Assembly (NCBI GenBank): GCA_020466095.1
Contig: CM035806.1
Coordinates: 129,627,156-129,691,155 of the forward strand
DNA from: Chlorops oryzae
Lineage: Eukaryota; Arthropoda; Insecta; Diptera; Chloropidae
Direction: 5' to 3'
Length of the DNA: 64,000 bases
The notes under the pieces: generated by a model
What the model was told of the DNA's origin: nothing
Seen by the model: the letters and a program-made list of their open reading frames with translations, nothing else
Database searches by the model: none
Made by a program: the position numbers and the translations under genes
Shown here: one piece after another, positions 22,830-34,260 of the stretch
Layout: the number at the start of each line of letters is the position of its first letter
Numbering within the stretch: the stretch's first letter is position 1

Positions 22830-23190
22830 TATTAGGGCGTTACCACGTAAAAAAAGTGTTGAATTTCGAAGATGGCCCCCTCTCAATCGAAAGTTAATGT
22901 ACCATAAATCGAAAAATTTGGGTACGTTTTTCAATTTTTTAAATTTATGTTTAGAGGTCGCTCATTTACGCTCAGGTACTCATGTGCCTGTGAGTATGCA
23001 TACCAAATTTCGTCAAGATATCTCAACTCGTTCGATAAGAAAACAGTATACAAACAGACGGACAGACAGACAGACGGACATGGCTAAATCGAATCTCCTG
23101 GTGACGCTGGTCATTTCTATATAGATTTTGTATGGTCTATCTCGACTGGTTCTGGGTGTTACACACAAGCACACAAACGCAATATACCCT
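22830..23190 (+). mobile_element. Family A element, truncated copy A4
   Basis: Only the right half of the family A sequence is present: CATACCAAATTTCGTCAAGATA, the short ACAGACGG tract near 23056-23080, and the GTTACACACAAGCACACAAACGC segment before ATATACCCTCG. The left part is replaced by sequence resembling that near 50500-50600, suggesting a mosaic or a related subfamily. Confidence 0.6.
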
Positions 23191-23191
23191 C

Positions 23192-23885
23192 GATTTTTGA
23201 ACTGAAATTAAACAAAAGCGCTGCCTGATTGTCTAAAAGAGAGAAATCAACGAAAAATGTGGGATCACCTCTCATGTTAGGGATACCAACCCTCCCGGAA
23301 TGGGCGGGAGACTCCCGCTTTTGAGCACAGTCTCCCGGTCTCCCGCCCAGCGACTATTTCTCCCGCCCAGCGACTATTTCTTCTGGATTCATGAAAATTT
23401 CATTTTTCTCCTTTTTAAAAACTAACATTTTAGCAAAATACTAGTATATATATACGGGAATTTTTAGCCAGCATAGCCGCGATAGCGATTAGAAATAATT
23501 TGTTTTTCATTTACACTACTTATGAATTTTTTGGAAATGCAACAGTTTCTACATATAGTTCAGAAGTTATCTAGCCTCCATGCACTTTAATATTATCCAC
23601 AAAGAGTAGACCCGACTATACATTATTTTGTAATCATACAAAAGCAAGTCAATGGGGGTTGTTACAGGATCCCCTTTATTTTTTTAAACCGCGATGTGAA
23701 CACTCAGATCGTTGAAAGCAAATGAAGCAGACGTCAAAAACTCGATCGCAGCCAACGTCACGTTCGACGAAAGAGAGCAAAAAAAATTGACCGAGTACGT
23801 GCAACTAAAAAATCCTCAACTTTTCTCTACCTCCCCGTACTTCGTCTCTCCTAAGAACTGAAAGTTGACCGTCAACAATTGACTA
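23192..23885. other. No gene recognised
   Basis: Contains a GC-rich cluster near 23300-23380 with a duplicated word CTCCCGCCCAGCGACTATTT, probably an element end, otherwise featureless. Confidence 0.45.
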
Positions 23886-23887
23886 AT

Positions 23888-24430
23888 GTAAAGGGCCACA
23901 ATAGGGCACTCTCAGTCCCAGTATTCAGGTGATACCTTAAATAGCGGAATACTGCCACTGCCACTGATACTGCCCTATTGTAATCAGGCCTTTACTCTAA
24001 TGTCCAAAACAGTGCTGCCAACTTAGTTGTTTTCCCTAGATTTTTAGGGGGAAATTTTTTTTTAACAGTTGGACTGCGCCAAAAAGGAATGTCGAGTAAC
24101 GCGTAAAATGCAAAATGCCACAATATATTTATTTTTTGGCGAGAAGCCAAAATCGGACCTGTCGGACCTAGGTTTGAAACATCGGATCAAGTCCGACAAA
24201 ATCGGACCACCTGGTCACGTTAGTTTATACGGTAAAGTTTGCTATTCGCGAAAATCTTATTAGTATGTTACGAGTGTTTCGGGTATAAAAAGTACACCCC
24301 GTTGCAAAATTTAAATTCACCAATTTTGCGTAGAGAATCCTTTAGTTTTGGGTTATGGGAGTGGGCCTAACGATAATATTTTTATTGATAATTCAGAGAC
24401 ATAACAGTTATAAGAAATAAGGAAAAAAAT
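23888..24430. repeat. Duplicated block, copy 1
   Basis: The block is nearly the same as 24843-25440. It begins with a hairpin (23886-23996) with AATAGGGCA and CAGTCCCAGTATTC-like words in both arms. It continues with AAATCGGACCTGTCGGACC and a GGGTATAAAAAGTACACCCCG segment. Relative to copy 2 it lacks single bases at many places. Confidence 0.85.
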
Positions 24431-24842
24431 TGGACTAAAACTATTAACCCTTAACCTTTTTTTTTTTAATAAGAAAAAAGGAGCCGGGAAATAATTTTTT
24501 CTAGACAAAAAAAAACGACATTCTAAACACTTCTGCATTATTAGTTTTTTAATTTACCTTACGTTGCCTCCAAGGTGAGAAAAGATGAAATATGCCCTCG
24601 GGGCATAATTGTCGGTTTAAGTGAAAAATACAATCAGATAGAAATTTTCATTTTGATGGATTTTATTAGAAAAAGAGATGAAGATGTAAAAAAAATAAAC
24701 AAAAGATTATTTTTTTGAAGATAATCAAAAACAATTTTTAGAGGTAGAGCAACAAAATGTACGTTGCATACCTTGCAAAACATTTTTTGATTTGCATTTG
24801 GCAATTTACAAAGTTGTTTCACCTGCCTTGGAGCCAAACTGG
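24431..24842. other. No gene recognised
   Basis: AT-rich spacer between the duplicated blocks. Confidence 0.5.
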
Positions 24843-25440
24843 AAAGGTGCAATGGGCCTCTCAGTCCCAGTATTCAGGTGATACCTTAACATAGCGGAAT
24901 AACTGCCACTGCCGACTGATACTGCCCTATTGTAGATCAGGCCTTTACTCTAATGTCGCAAAACAGTGCTGCCAACTTAGTTGTTTTGCCCTAGCATTTT
25001 TAGAATGGGGAAATTTTTTTTAACAGTTTGGACTGCGCCAGAAAAAGAATGTCGAGTAACGCGTAAAAATTGCAAAATGCCACAATATACTTTAGTAATT
25101 ATTTTGGCGAGAAAGCCAAAATCGGACCTGTCGGACCTAGGTTTTCGAAACAATCGGATCAAGTCCGACAAAATCGGACCACCTGGTCACGTTTAGTAAA
25201 AAATTATAACGGTAAATGTTTGCTATTCGCGAAAATCTTATTAGTATGTTAAACGAGAATGTTTCGGGTATAAAAAGTACACCCCGTTGCAAAATTTAGA
25301 ATTCACCAATTTTGCGTAGAGCAAATCCTTTAGTTTTGTGGTTATGGGAGTGGGCCATAACAGATAATATTTTTATTGATAATTCAGAGAACATAACAGT
25401 TATAAGAAATAATTTGGAAAAAAATCTGGAGCTATAACTT
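24843..25440. repeat. Duplicated block, copy 2
   Basis: Direct repeat of 23888-24430. It is slightly longer because it keeps bases missing in copy 1. Confidence 0.85.
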
Positions 25441-25499
25441 AGGTTAAAGGTTGTATTAAAAAAAATCCATTTTAAGATAACAGTTTTCAAACAATGAAA

Positions 25500-25945
25500 A
25501 TATATTTCATTTTTCTATAACAGTTATTGAAGAAAATTTTTTTTTCCGTTGCTCATAATTTTTATCGTTCGATAAATATTTTCTACGTTGCCTCATAACA
25601 ATTATGAATGAGAAAATTTTTTTCCCGTTGCTTATAACATTTATTTTTCAATAAATTGTTTTTACGTTGCCTAATAATGACCGCGATCAGCAGCGCTATT
25701 AATGATATCAGTAGAATGGTATCACCAGTATACCACTATACATACATTTTCTCTCTTAACGAAATAAATTAAAAACTATTAATTGAAAATAAAAGCTTAT
25801 AAGAAACGGAAAAGCTTTTTTCTCATTCACAATCGTTTTGAAGCAACGTAAAAAATATTTATTGAACGCTTAAAATTATGAGCAACGGAAAAAATTTTTT
25901 CTGATTCATAATTGTTACAAGGCAGCGTAAAAAATATTTATGCAA
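25500..25945. repeat. Foldback of CAACGTAAAAA words
   Basis: The left arm (about 25500-25680) and right arm (about 25795-25945) are inverted relative to one another. They are built from alternating words such as CGTTGCTCATAA and GGAAAAAATTTTTTC. They flank about 110 bp of unrelated DNA. No target duplication was identified. Confidence 0.6.
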
Positions 25946-25946
25946 T

Positions 25947-25978
25947 TCGACATCATAATAGGCCTATTATGATGTCGA
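25947..25978. repeat. Perfect 32-bp palindrome
   Basis: Sixteen bases beginning TCGACATCATAATAGG are followed by their exact complement with no spacer. The flanking sequence recurs at 50765-50960, where the palindrome is imperfect. Confidence 0.9.
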
Positions 25979-26089
25979 TTTTAAAATCATAATGAAGCAT
26001 ATTATGACACTAGTTCTGAGAAAGTATAAAAAATTGTTTATACAAACAAAAAGCATGGCATACTACATGGTTTTTTAAGAATAAATTTC

Positions 26090-26180
26090 AAAACGCACGC
26101 ATTTCAAAAAATACAAGGCAAGGCGTGCAATAATAAATTTCAAAATGCACGCATTTCAAAAAATACAAGGCAAAAATAAG
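26090..26180. repeat. Short tandem duplication
   Basis: Two copies, about 55 bp apart, of a unit containing CGCATTTCAAAAAATACAAGG. Confidence 0.7.
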
Positions 26181-26784
26181 CAGAGCATACTACGAAGTTG
26201 TATAATAAAGAATTTCAAATTATGAATCTGTCAAATCAAAATAAAAAATTTCTTCACAATAACAAACAAACAAAAAACACGCTTTCTTAAATTTAGGTTA
26301 AAATCCAATTTGAAATCTTATTGCATAAAATATTGTTCGGCACTCGTGTCGAAACTCAGCTAGCGAAACTCGTGGTATTGTAAAACTCGGCTGCGCCTCG
26401 TTTTACAACATTTACCACTCGTGCAAAAAAAAGCTTCATTTCGACACTTGTATCGAAAATATCTATTATCAAAAAATAAAAGTTTTGAGCAACGAAAAAC
26501 AAAAAAATCCCAATCATAAGTATTATCGACTAACGTCAAAAATTTTCGTCGTTTTAAAAGCAATTTTTTCGATTCTAAAAAAAATTTAATAGTTATTTAG
26601 GATCTCTGTGATAATTATAAATAAGTTCCTCTTCCTACAAATCTGTAGACATTTTTTTCTAAATCTACTTCAGATTTAAAGTTAATCAAAATCTAGTTTT
26701 CAGGTCAATATTAAAGTGTTGCAAAATATAAGTTCACTTTTATATAATGCTGACAAATAAAAAATTAAACGCAACCAAACATTT

Positions 26785-27848
26785 TTAGTAGCTTGTGGAA
26801 CCTCCTTGATTCTTCATTACTTCAAAAATACGGTTCGGCCAGCTGTCATAATATTTTTGTAGAATGGACTCTGAAATTTTCGCCCACTCCCGAATAGCCA
26901 GTTTGAGATCATCAACCGAATAATATTGCTTACCACCCTCATAAACTTTTTGCGACAAGTAGCTCCATACATTTTCAATCATATTTAAGTCCGGAGACTT
27001 TGCTGGCCACTCTAAAACATGGACGTTTTTGTCTTTAAACCACTTCTGTATTATCTTGGCCGTGTGAATGGGAGCGTTGTCCTGCTGAAAAATGAAGGAT
27101 TCGCTTTCGAATTTTTCATCAACCTTCGATATTTGTCAGGATAATATTTTTTATGCTTAATAGAGTTGTGGCGACCAGATATAAACTCTAATGCAATTAC
27201 TCCTAAAAAGAAACAATTATGTGAGGGTCAATAAAACTTATTTATTTTTTCCATGCTGAGTTATTGCTCCCAAAATCATCATTCTTCCTTGTGTCGTGGA
27301 AGTAACATTGAAACCCTTCTGGGCCATCTAAATTAAATTTTTTTTCGTCGGTAAAAACAACTCTTTTCCATTCATATTTCCAAGACATATGTATATAGTA
27401 AGTCGTGAAAATTAAAGTCGGGCTGACTTATGTGCTGTGGTCAACGGCGCGCCGCGGCGCTTTCTGCTTCAGTTTTTTGAAGACAATAACGTCAGAATCT
27501 TGTAAAGCCCGACACATTCGATTTGTGCACATCTAACCCAACTTTTTCCTTAATATAATTAAGAGACCGTGTAGAATTCGATGCGTATCGAACTGCTCTT
27601 ATATTTGGCGGTGTTAGCTTCCCTGGACGACCAAGTTTTTTGGGTAGAGCATTTTCAGCATTCCTCTTTACGCAATTATTCACCGCGCAAGGGCTACGTC
27701 CTAATATTTCGGCCACTGATTCGCTGATTCGCATATACAAAAACTGTTGCTTAATAGTCGCAAAAGTTTGACACAAAGCTAATTTGAGAATTTGTAACAT
27801 AAAAGTCGTAAAAATGACTTTAATGACTTCTTTGGCAAGACAAGACAA
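26785..27848 (-). pseudogene. Second Tc1-like transposase, inactivated
   Basis: The minus strand shows an N-terminal helix-turn-helix part (SESVAEILGRSPCAVNN with a LGRPGKLTPP hook). A middle part interrupted near 27100-27450 follows. The C-terminal part contains FQQDNAPIHTAK, which includes the second catalytic aspartate, and SPDLNMIENVW, with the final acidic residue. It ends QGGSTSY at 26785. The N- and C-terminal parts are in different frames and the region between them is broken, so this is a remnant. It is distinct in sequence from the transposase at 20638-21607. No convincing terminal repeats were seen. Confidence 0.85.
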
Positions 27849-29498
27849 GACAAGACAACAATGTTACTGTAATTTGCGAGTAAACAAAATGGAGTTTTGG
27901 TAATATTTGATTTTTTTCAATTCGACTAGAGTATTTTACTTTTTTATTAATAAATTTTTTGTTAAAATTAATTTGTTATTAATTTGATTTGCTCCTTCAT
28001 GAAAAATGAATTTCATTGACAGGGACAAAAGTATAGGCGTTAAAAAGAATTTTAGCCCTTTTAATAGCCCACACCGAAAAAAATCCGTAGGTAATATTGC
28101 AGAAATGGGCTGCGTTATTGAAGAAACGGCAGTAAAAATAGAGCTAACTAAAAAAAGCAATAAATATGAATAAAGACGATATTCAATTAGAAGAAATTCA
28201 AATCAGGAAAAAAAATTCGTTATATTGAAGAAATATCTCCATATCTACGAAATTATTTTAGTCAAATTTCTTCAAGTATATTATCCTGCTTCGTTATATT
28301 GAAGAAATTTCTTCATATCTACGAAAATAATTATTGATATTGAATAAATTTCTTCAATATTACGAACGATTTTCTTCAATATGAAGAAATTTATTGAAAT
28401 ACGCAACCCTACTTCGTTATATTGAGAAAATGTTTTCATATCTAAGAAATTATTTTAGTCAAATTTCTTCAAGTATATTATCCTTAGGGCAACAGGAAAT
28501 ATTTTCGATAATATTTACTTTGAAATATTTTATATTTACTTTGAAATATTTTTTTTTTTTTATAAAATATTTTTTTAAATGCCGAAATATTTTCTTTACT
28601 TTTAAAATATGTACGAATAAAAGAGATCTAGTTTTCTTTTGCACGCTAACTAAAATAATGATCAACCGATTTGAATGAAAATTGGAAAGAGTATATGGGG
28701 CCAAAACCCAAGTGAAAATGTTGCCAGTTTGGACCAGTCCCTCAGGTTCCCTAACATAACACGAAATTGGCTCAATTGAACCTGTCCTCCGGGTACCCCA
28801 AATATAGCATTCCACTTTGAAAGTAGTGTTTATTGTGCAGGGTAGTCAAATAAGTATAGAAAAAGCTGTTGGCTAGGTAGTGCTTTGCGGAAAAGTTCAT
28901 ATTACATTAAAATACAATTTATAGTTTGTTTAGTCTATTTTATTGCAATGTACTACATATTTTTTCAAGTTGTTGAATATGAATGATCGACGCGAGTCCT
29001 CTAAAATGCGTTTATAAGTTGAGAAAGAACGCTCTACGTCGTATGATGTCACTGGTGCAAACTTGTAAGCTGCCAGCTCAATAGGGCTCATTGCGCCAAG
29101 ATTGTCTGAGCCCTCCTCTAATTTACCACCTTATAAAATACATGCGATTTTTTCCAAAACTTTTATACCTTCGTTTTTTGCTCCATATATTTTTGGCAAA
29201 AAATTGGTTCTTAAGCTCCATTCTGAGGGAACAGAAAAATTCGTGTATTTCTCCAAAAATGTTTTTTCCCTGGGATGTCGAATTTTATGGAGAGGAATGT
29301 TTGAGCTAAGAAAGCAGTTTGTTAAATCCATAGCGAATTCACTCGGCTTTGGGTTTATACAAGTTTCGTGGTTTGCTGTCAAAAGATTTCGGCTTGAACT
29401 AACTTCTTGTTTTTGCTTTCGTTCAGTGGCTAAAAGATGCTGTACGGTCGACAAGTGTTGTTTTACTTGACTTATTTGATAGGCTTTTATATCGATAC

Positions 29499-29571
29499 TA
29501 GTGATGTAACGAATATTCGCATTCGCATTCGCATTCGCGAATGCTAAAATTTGACATTCGTTACATCACTA
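29499..29571. mobile_element. 73-bp hAT-like miniature element
   Basis: Termini TAGTGATGTAACGAAT and its complement flank a few ATTCGC hexamers. The perfect 8-bp repeat ATCGATAC lies on both sides (29491-29498, 29572-29579), and removing the element restores the transposase frame around it. Confidence 0.9.
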
Positions 29572-31414
29572 ATCGATACTGCATAGAACCACTAACCAAA
29601 TAATATAATATATAGATGTTCCATTTCATACAACGAAATGTAGCCCTGCAAAACTATGCCAATAGCTCCCATCCAACTTGAACATAACTCACAACCGCTT
29701 TTTAAGGTTGGCATGTGGTTGATCAAACAAGAAATTGTGTTTGACGCAACCTTTGGTTCGTTTTGGCTTTGTCAATGACAGGACTTGTTAATCGGTATGC
29801 ATGCATATATTTGTAGGAGGTTGTGTGTATGTCTAGCGTTTTCAAAGCAGTAAAGTCGAGAAAATTTCTATTTTCTGATTCTCTTGTTCGGTTTCGTATA
29901 TGCGTGATGAGTGTAGCAAACGAGCCGAAGTGCTTTATACGATGTCGTGCTTCTCTTCGAGTAGCGCACATTTTTTACATTTTCCTATATGGGTAAAACG
30001 ACAAATTTGTTTAGGTCTATCCGAACTCTATGCGCCTTAAGCATAAAACAATATATCGGTCATGAGTTTTGTTCTTTAAAGATAAAATTTTATGTTTTTA
30101 TAATAAAATAACTATAGTTTAATTTTTCGAATATTTTAATAAAATTGATTGTATTTTTTGTCTAAAACCCGTTTAGTGTCAAATATTTAATTACGTTCAC
30201 TTTGGATTTAATCGTCATGAAAATATACAATTTATCTTAAAACCACTTCTTTAAAGTGGGTGAAAGGTATTGAAATGAACTCACGTCGTTGTGATATCAT
30301 GCACACACTCTACGCACAAACATGCGTCGGTTTGTTTTGAAAAATAAGCGTGAGTAGCTTAACTTGTAAGTTGTTGGCAAGTGCCACCTCACCTGTTATG
30401 TATTTCGATTTTATAAAAAATAAATTTTGCATAAAAGTCAATTTTTTAACTTACAGGATACTTAGACTTGTTTTCTAAACACGATTGCGCCCATTGAGCT
30501 ATTTGATGCAGATTAAGTAATGTCCTCCAGATCCATAGGAAGATTTTAAATTTTAAAATTTTACGAGTAAAACTGAAGTCAATTATGGTGTTTAGAGTTC
30601 AGGATGTAGGCTTATAACAAAAGTAGCTGAGTGTTTCTTTTGTTGGCTTAAGCAGTTTGTGGTAGAATATTTAAAAGATCCTTACAAGGTTTTTGTTTTT
30701 GCTGGATCGCATGGAGGTAGGGAATCCTCAAAAGATGCGACATCTCCAGGTTCAGCCGCATGCACGTTTCACTGCCCATTCTTATGACAGTTCCTACGTA
30801 CTAAACCCTACCCCCATCAGCTCTTCAATCATTCTCCCCACATCGTGCATGCGGCTGAACCTGCAGAAGTCGTATCTTTTGAAGATTCCCTACCTCCATG
30901 CGATCCAGCAAAAAAAAAACCTTGTTAGGACCTTTTAAATATTCTACCACATACTGCTTAAGTCAACAAAATTAACACTCAGCTACTTTTGTTATAAGCC
31001 TGCATCCTTTCACGCATAATTTATTTTTTATAAAATCGAAATACATAACAGGTGAGGTAGCACTTGCCACCAACTTACAAGTTAAGCTACTCACGCTTAT
31101 TTTGCAAAACGAACCGACGCATGTTTGTGCGTAGAGTGTTTGTATGATATCACAACAACATGAGTTAATTTCAAACCCTTTCACCCACTTTAAAGAAGTG
31201 GTTTTAAGATAAATTGTATATTTTCATGGCGATTAAAACCAAATTGAACGTAATTAAATATTTGACGCTAAACGGTTTTTAGACAAAAAATACATTCAAT
31301 TTTATTAAATTATTCGAAAAATTAAACTATAGATATTTTATTATAAAAACCTAAAATTTTATCTTTAAAGAATAAAACTCATGAGTCATGACCGATATAT
31401 CGTTTTATGCTTAA

Positions 31415-31757
31415 TACCGTCGGCAGACGTATATAGTTAATCGCGATTAAATTTTTTTAATCCACTTTTCCAAAAAACCCTGACAGACGACAAATGGTGG
31501 ATTAAAAAATGTATGATCAAGCAACCAGCTTTTTTTATGTGTCAACAATTTTGATTCCACCCAATTAAATTTATTATTTAAATTCTATTTGACAGCTATC
31601 ACCAAGGTTTCTTTGTCAAAAAGAACGATTATGAATATAATCGCGCTTCTAAAAGTTCGATTAAAATGGAATTGATCCTACTTTTATCTATACATAATTC
31701 ATCTTTAATCGGCAAAACGGAGATAATCGCGATTATGCTATACGTCTGTCTAGGCTA
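31415..31757. mobile_element. Short Harbinger-like element in the foldback right arm
   Basis: The left arm of the foldback shows the empty site. The insertion is flanked by TAA on both sides. The inverted ends share CAGACGTATA (TACCGTCGGCAGACG and TAGCCTAGACAGACG). A 3-bp TWA-type duplication fits PIF/Harbinger elements. Confidence 0.7.
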
Positions 31758-32095
31758 TAAGGCGCATAGAATTCGGATAGACCTAAACAAATTTGTCGTT
31801 TTACCCATATAGGAAAATGTAAAAAATGTGCGCTACTCGAAGAGAAGCACGACATCGTATAAAGCACTTCGGCTCGTTTGCTACACTCATCACGCATATA
31901 CGAAACCGAACAAGAGAATCAGAAAATAGAAATTTTCTCGACTTTACTGCTTTGAAAACGCTAGACATACACACAACCTCCTACAAATATATGCATGCAT
32001 ACCGATTTACAAGTCCCGTCATTGACAAAGCCAAAACGAACCAAAGGTTGCGTCAAACACAATTTCTTGTTTGATCAACCACATGCCAACCTAAA

Positions 32096-33275
32096 CAAGT
32101 AAGTAAAGCTAAAGTCGGTCAAGCCCGACTTTGAAATACCCAGCGTCCCGACATTACGAACGCACTATGTTTTGCTTCTCTATTTGTGGGCGTGGCAGTG
32201 GAGGGCAACATAAATTATTTCCCTACACCTTTCATTCGCCTTGGTGAACCTATGTTGCGAATTTGAAGCTTCTACTTCTTTTACTTCGGAAGTTACGAAA
32301 AATCTTCATTTTGGGCGTGGCAGTGGGCGGGCCGCATAAAATTTTTTTCCTACACCTTTCGTTCGCCTTGGTGAACTATGTTGCGAATTTGAAGCTTCTA
32401 CGCCTTTTACTTCGGAAGTTACGAAAAATCTTTATTTGTGGGCGTGGCAGTGGGCGGGCCACAAAAAATTTTTCCTACACCTTTCATTCGCCTTGGTGAA
32501 CCTATGTTGCAATTCGAAGCTACAGCTTTTATTTCGGAAGTTACGAAAAACTTCATTTGTGGCGTGGCAGTGGGCGGGCCAAAAAAAAAATTTTCCTACA
32601 CCTTTCAATTGGCTTGGTGAACTATTTGCGATTTGAAGTTCTCGCCTTTTCACCGAAGTTATGAAATATCTCTATGTGGGCGTGCAGTAGGCGGGCTACA
32701 TAAATTTTGTTCCTACCCTTTCATTTGCCTTAGGCAACCTATGCTGCGAATTTGAAGCTCTCGCCTTTTACTTCACAAGTTACGATAACCCTTATTTTTG
32801 GCTTATTTGTGGGCGTGGCTCGAAGGGCGGCGTCCATTTTTTGCCAGGATATGTCCAACAATTTTCGTATTATACACCAAATATCAATGGAATGTGTTAG
32901 ACATGGGTTCGCAAGTTACAAGCATTTTACTGAAAACACTTATATTCATTTTGGGCGTGGCAGTGGGCGGATGTCTCCCATTTTTACTTAGGATCATACT
33001 CGACCCGATATACCGATTCCAAAATTTCGACTTGAATTGGTCCAGCCGTTTCGGAGTGTCCGACCACGACGGACGGACAGACGGACAGACGGACAGACGA
33101 CGGACGGACGGACGGACGGACGGACAGACGGACAGACGGACTGACGGACAGACCGGACATTCTAAATCCGATCAGTTTTTGATCCTGATCATTTCTATAC
33201 AAATTTTTCAATAGCCCGGAGCTAATTTCCCTGTTACAAGATTTGCACAAACAAAATACCCCGCTAACGCTGGGT
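32096..33275 (+). mobile_element. Microsatellite-bearing element, family C, copy C1
   Basis: The element starts CAAGTAAGTAAAGC with an AGTCGGTCAAGCCCGACT hairpin. It contains an ACGGACAG microsatellite near 33070-33140 and ends CAAAATACCCCGCTAACGC. It is inserted in the right arm of the foldback; the left arm has the empty site. Layout is the same as family A, but the sequence differs. The interior contains about five tandem units (about 32190-32810). Confidence 0.78.
32190..32810 (+). repeat. Tandem units of about 125 bp inside C1
   Basis: About five successive units each contain GGGCGTGGCAGTGGGCGGGC, then CTACACCTTTCATTCGCCTTGG, then TTTGAAGCTTC and CGGAAGTTACGAAAAAT. The other copy, C2, has one or two of these units. 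Confidence 0.85.
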
Positions 33276-34039
33276 AAAAAAGCGGTTTGAAAGCGGTTGT
33301 GAGTTAGGTTCAAGTTGGATGGGAGCTATTGGCATAGTTTTGCAGGGCTACATTTCGTTGTATGAAATGGAACATCTATATATTATTTGGTAAGTGATAG
33401 AACGCAAAAAAGAACTGAACTATCAGTCCGAAAAACATTTGGATTTTCAATTGCAATCCGGCGAAGGAAGCTCGAATTGTCCTCTTTGACTTTAGGCATT
33501 TTAGAACTTTGTGGTTATATTTTAAAAGAAGTTTTGAATTTGTTCTGCACGGCAAAAAAAATCTATGCCAACTAGATTAATTTCGATATATTTATGGAAA
33601 ATAAAAAAAAAATATTTGTGTTTGGAAAAATGTAAAAAAATATTTTTTAATTATATACATATTTCCTGTTGCCTTAATTATCCTGCTTCGTTATATTGAA
33701 GAAATTTTTTCATATCTACGAAAATAATTATTGATATTGAATAAATTTCTTCAATATTACGAAAGATTTTCTTCAATATGAAGAAATTTATTGAAATACG
33801 CAACCCTGCTTCGTTATCATAGTATTTTTTTCATTTTATTACATTTTTTGATAATAAGGTTTTTGGGAATAAGGTTTATGTTTTGTGTGTGGTGCTCAGT
33901 ATAGGTTTTGCGATTTTCTGGTGCTCAATATAGGTTTTGCCATTTTTTGGGACATCAGGGTAATTCGTCTTGTAGTTTGCATGAATTCCTTTAAGTTCAT
34001 CTTGTAGTTCGCATGGTTATTGTAGTCAGCATACGATAA

Positions 34040-34260
34040 TAATAAATAAACCCTAATAGTTTATACATAAATAATATACTTATTTTATTTATCATTTATT
34101 ATTTTATTTATTGCTTATTATTTGTTAATTTTTATATTTTATTTTTTATTTTATTATTTATTTATTATTTATTATTTATAATTTATTATTTATAAATTTT
34201 TTATTATTTATTATTTTTTATTGATATAATTATCCTATATTTATTTAATATTTGCTGTTC
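34040..34260. repeat. Very AT-rich simple sequence
   Basis: Nearly pure TTTATTATT-type low-complexity sequence. Confidence 0.85.

Larger units (their letters stand above)
29590..33396. mobile_element. Large foldback element (3.8 kb)
   Basis: The left arm (29590-about 30780) and right arm (about 30830-33396) are near-identical inverted copies around a loop of about 60 bp. The ends are CACTAACCAAATAAT and CACTTACCAAATAAT. A 7-bp direct repeat ATAGAAC flanks it (29583-29589 and 33397-33403), and removing the element with one repeat restores a hAT transposase reading frame. The right arm carries two later insertions absent from the left (31415-31757 and about 32096-33275), while the left arm has about 165 extra bases near 30433-30598. 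The same 82-codon reading frame occurs in both arms only because they are duplicates; I see no known protein. Confidence 0.9.
28930..33499 (-). pseudogene. hAT-family transposase, internally deleted and split
   Basis: The frame opens at an ATG at 33499 (MPKVKEDNSS...) and runs into LFCVL, the start of a BED-type zinc-finger-like segment. It is then broken by the large foldback (29590-33396) and a 73-bp element (29499-29571). When each is skipped with one target repeat, the same frame continues (LCSIDIKAYQ..., then LTNCFLSSNIPLHKIRHP and VPSEWSLRTNFLPKIY). A TAA lies at about 29110. The frame resumes with GAMSPIELAAYKFAPVTSYDVERSFSTYK, the C-terminal dimerisation motif of this hAT subfamily, and ends at 28930. 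The catalytic RNase H-like core is deleted. It is inactive and was already a shortened copy before or after the insertions. Confidence 0.85.
28484..33676 (-). mobile_element. hAT transposon inserted in D2, carrying further insertions
   Basis: Its ends are TTAGGGCAACAGG on the left and the complement of TAAGGCAACAGG on the right. The flanking ATTATCC direct repeat (with a mismatched eighth base) lies exactly where the uninterrupted D copy reads TATTATCCTG. Without its insertions the element would be about 1.3 kb. It contains a remnant hAT transposase on the minus strand, so it is an internally deleted relative of an autonomous element. Confidence 0.85.

Noticed and set aside
29723..32074. Identical 82-codon frames at 29723-29971 and 31826-32074
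   Set aside because: They are the same sequence in the two arms of one palindrome, so the agreement is not evidence of protein conservation.
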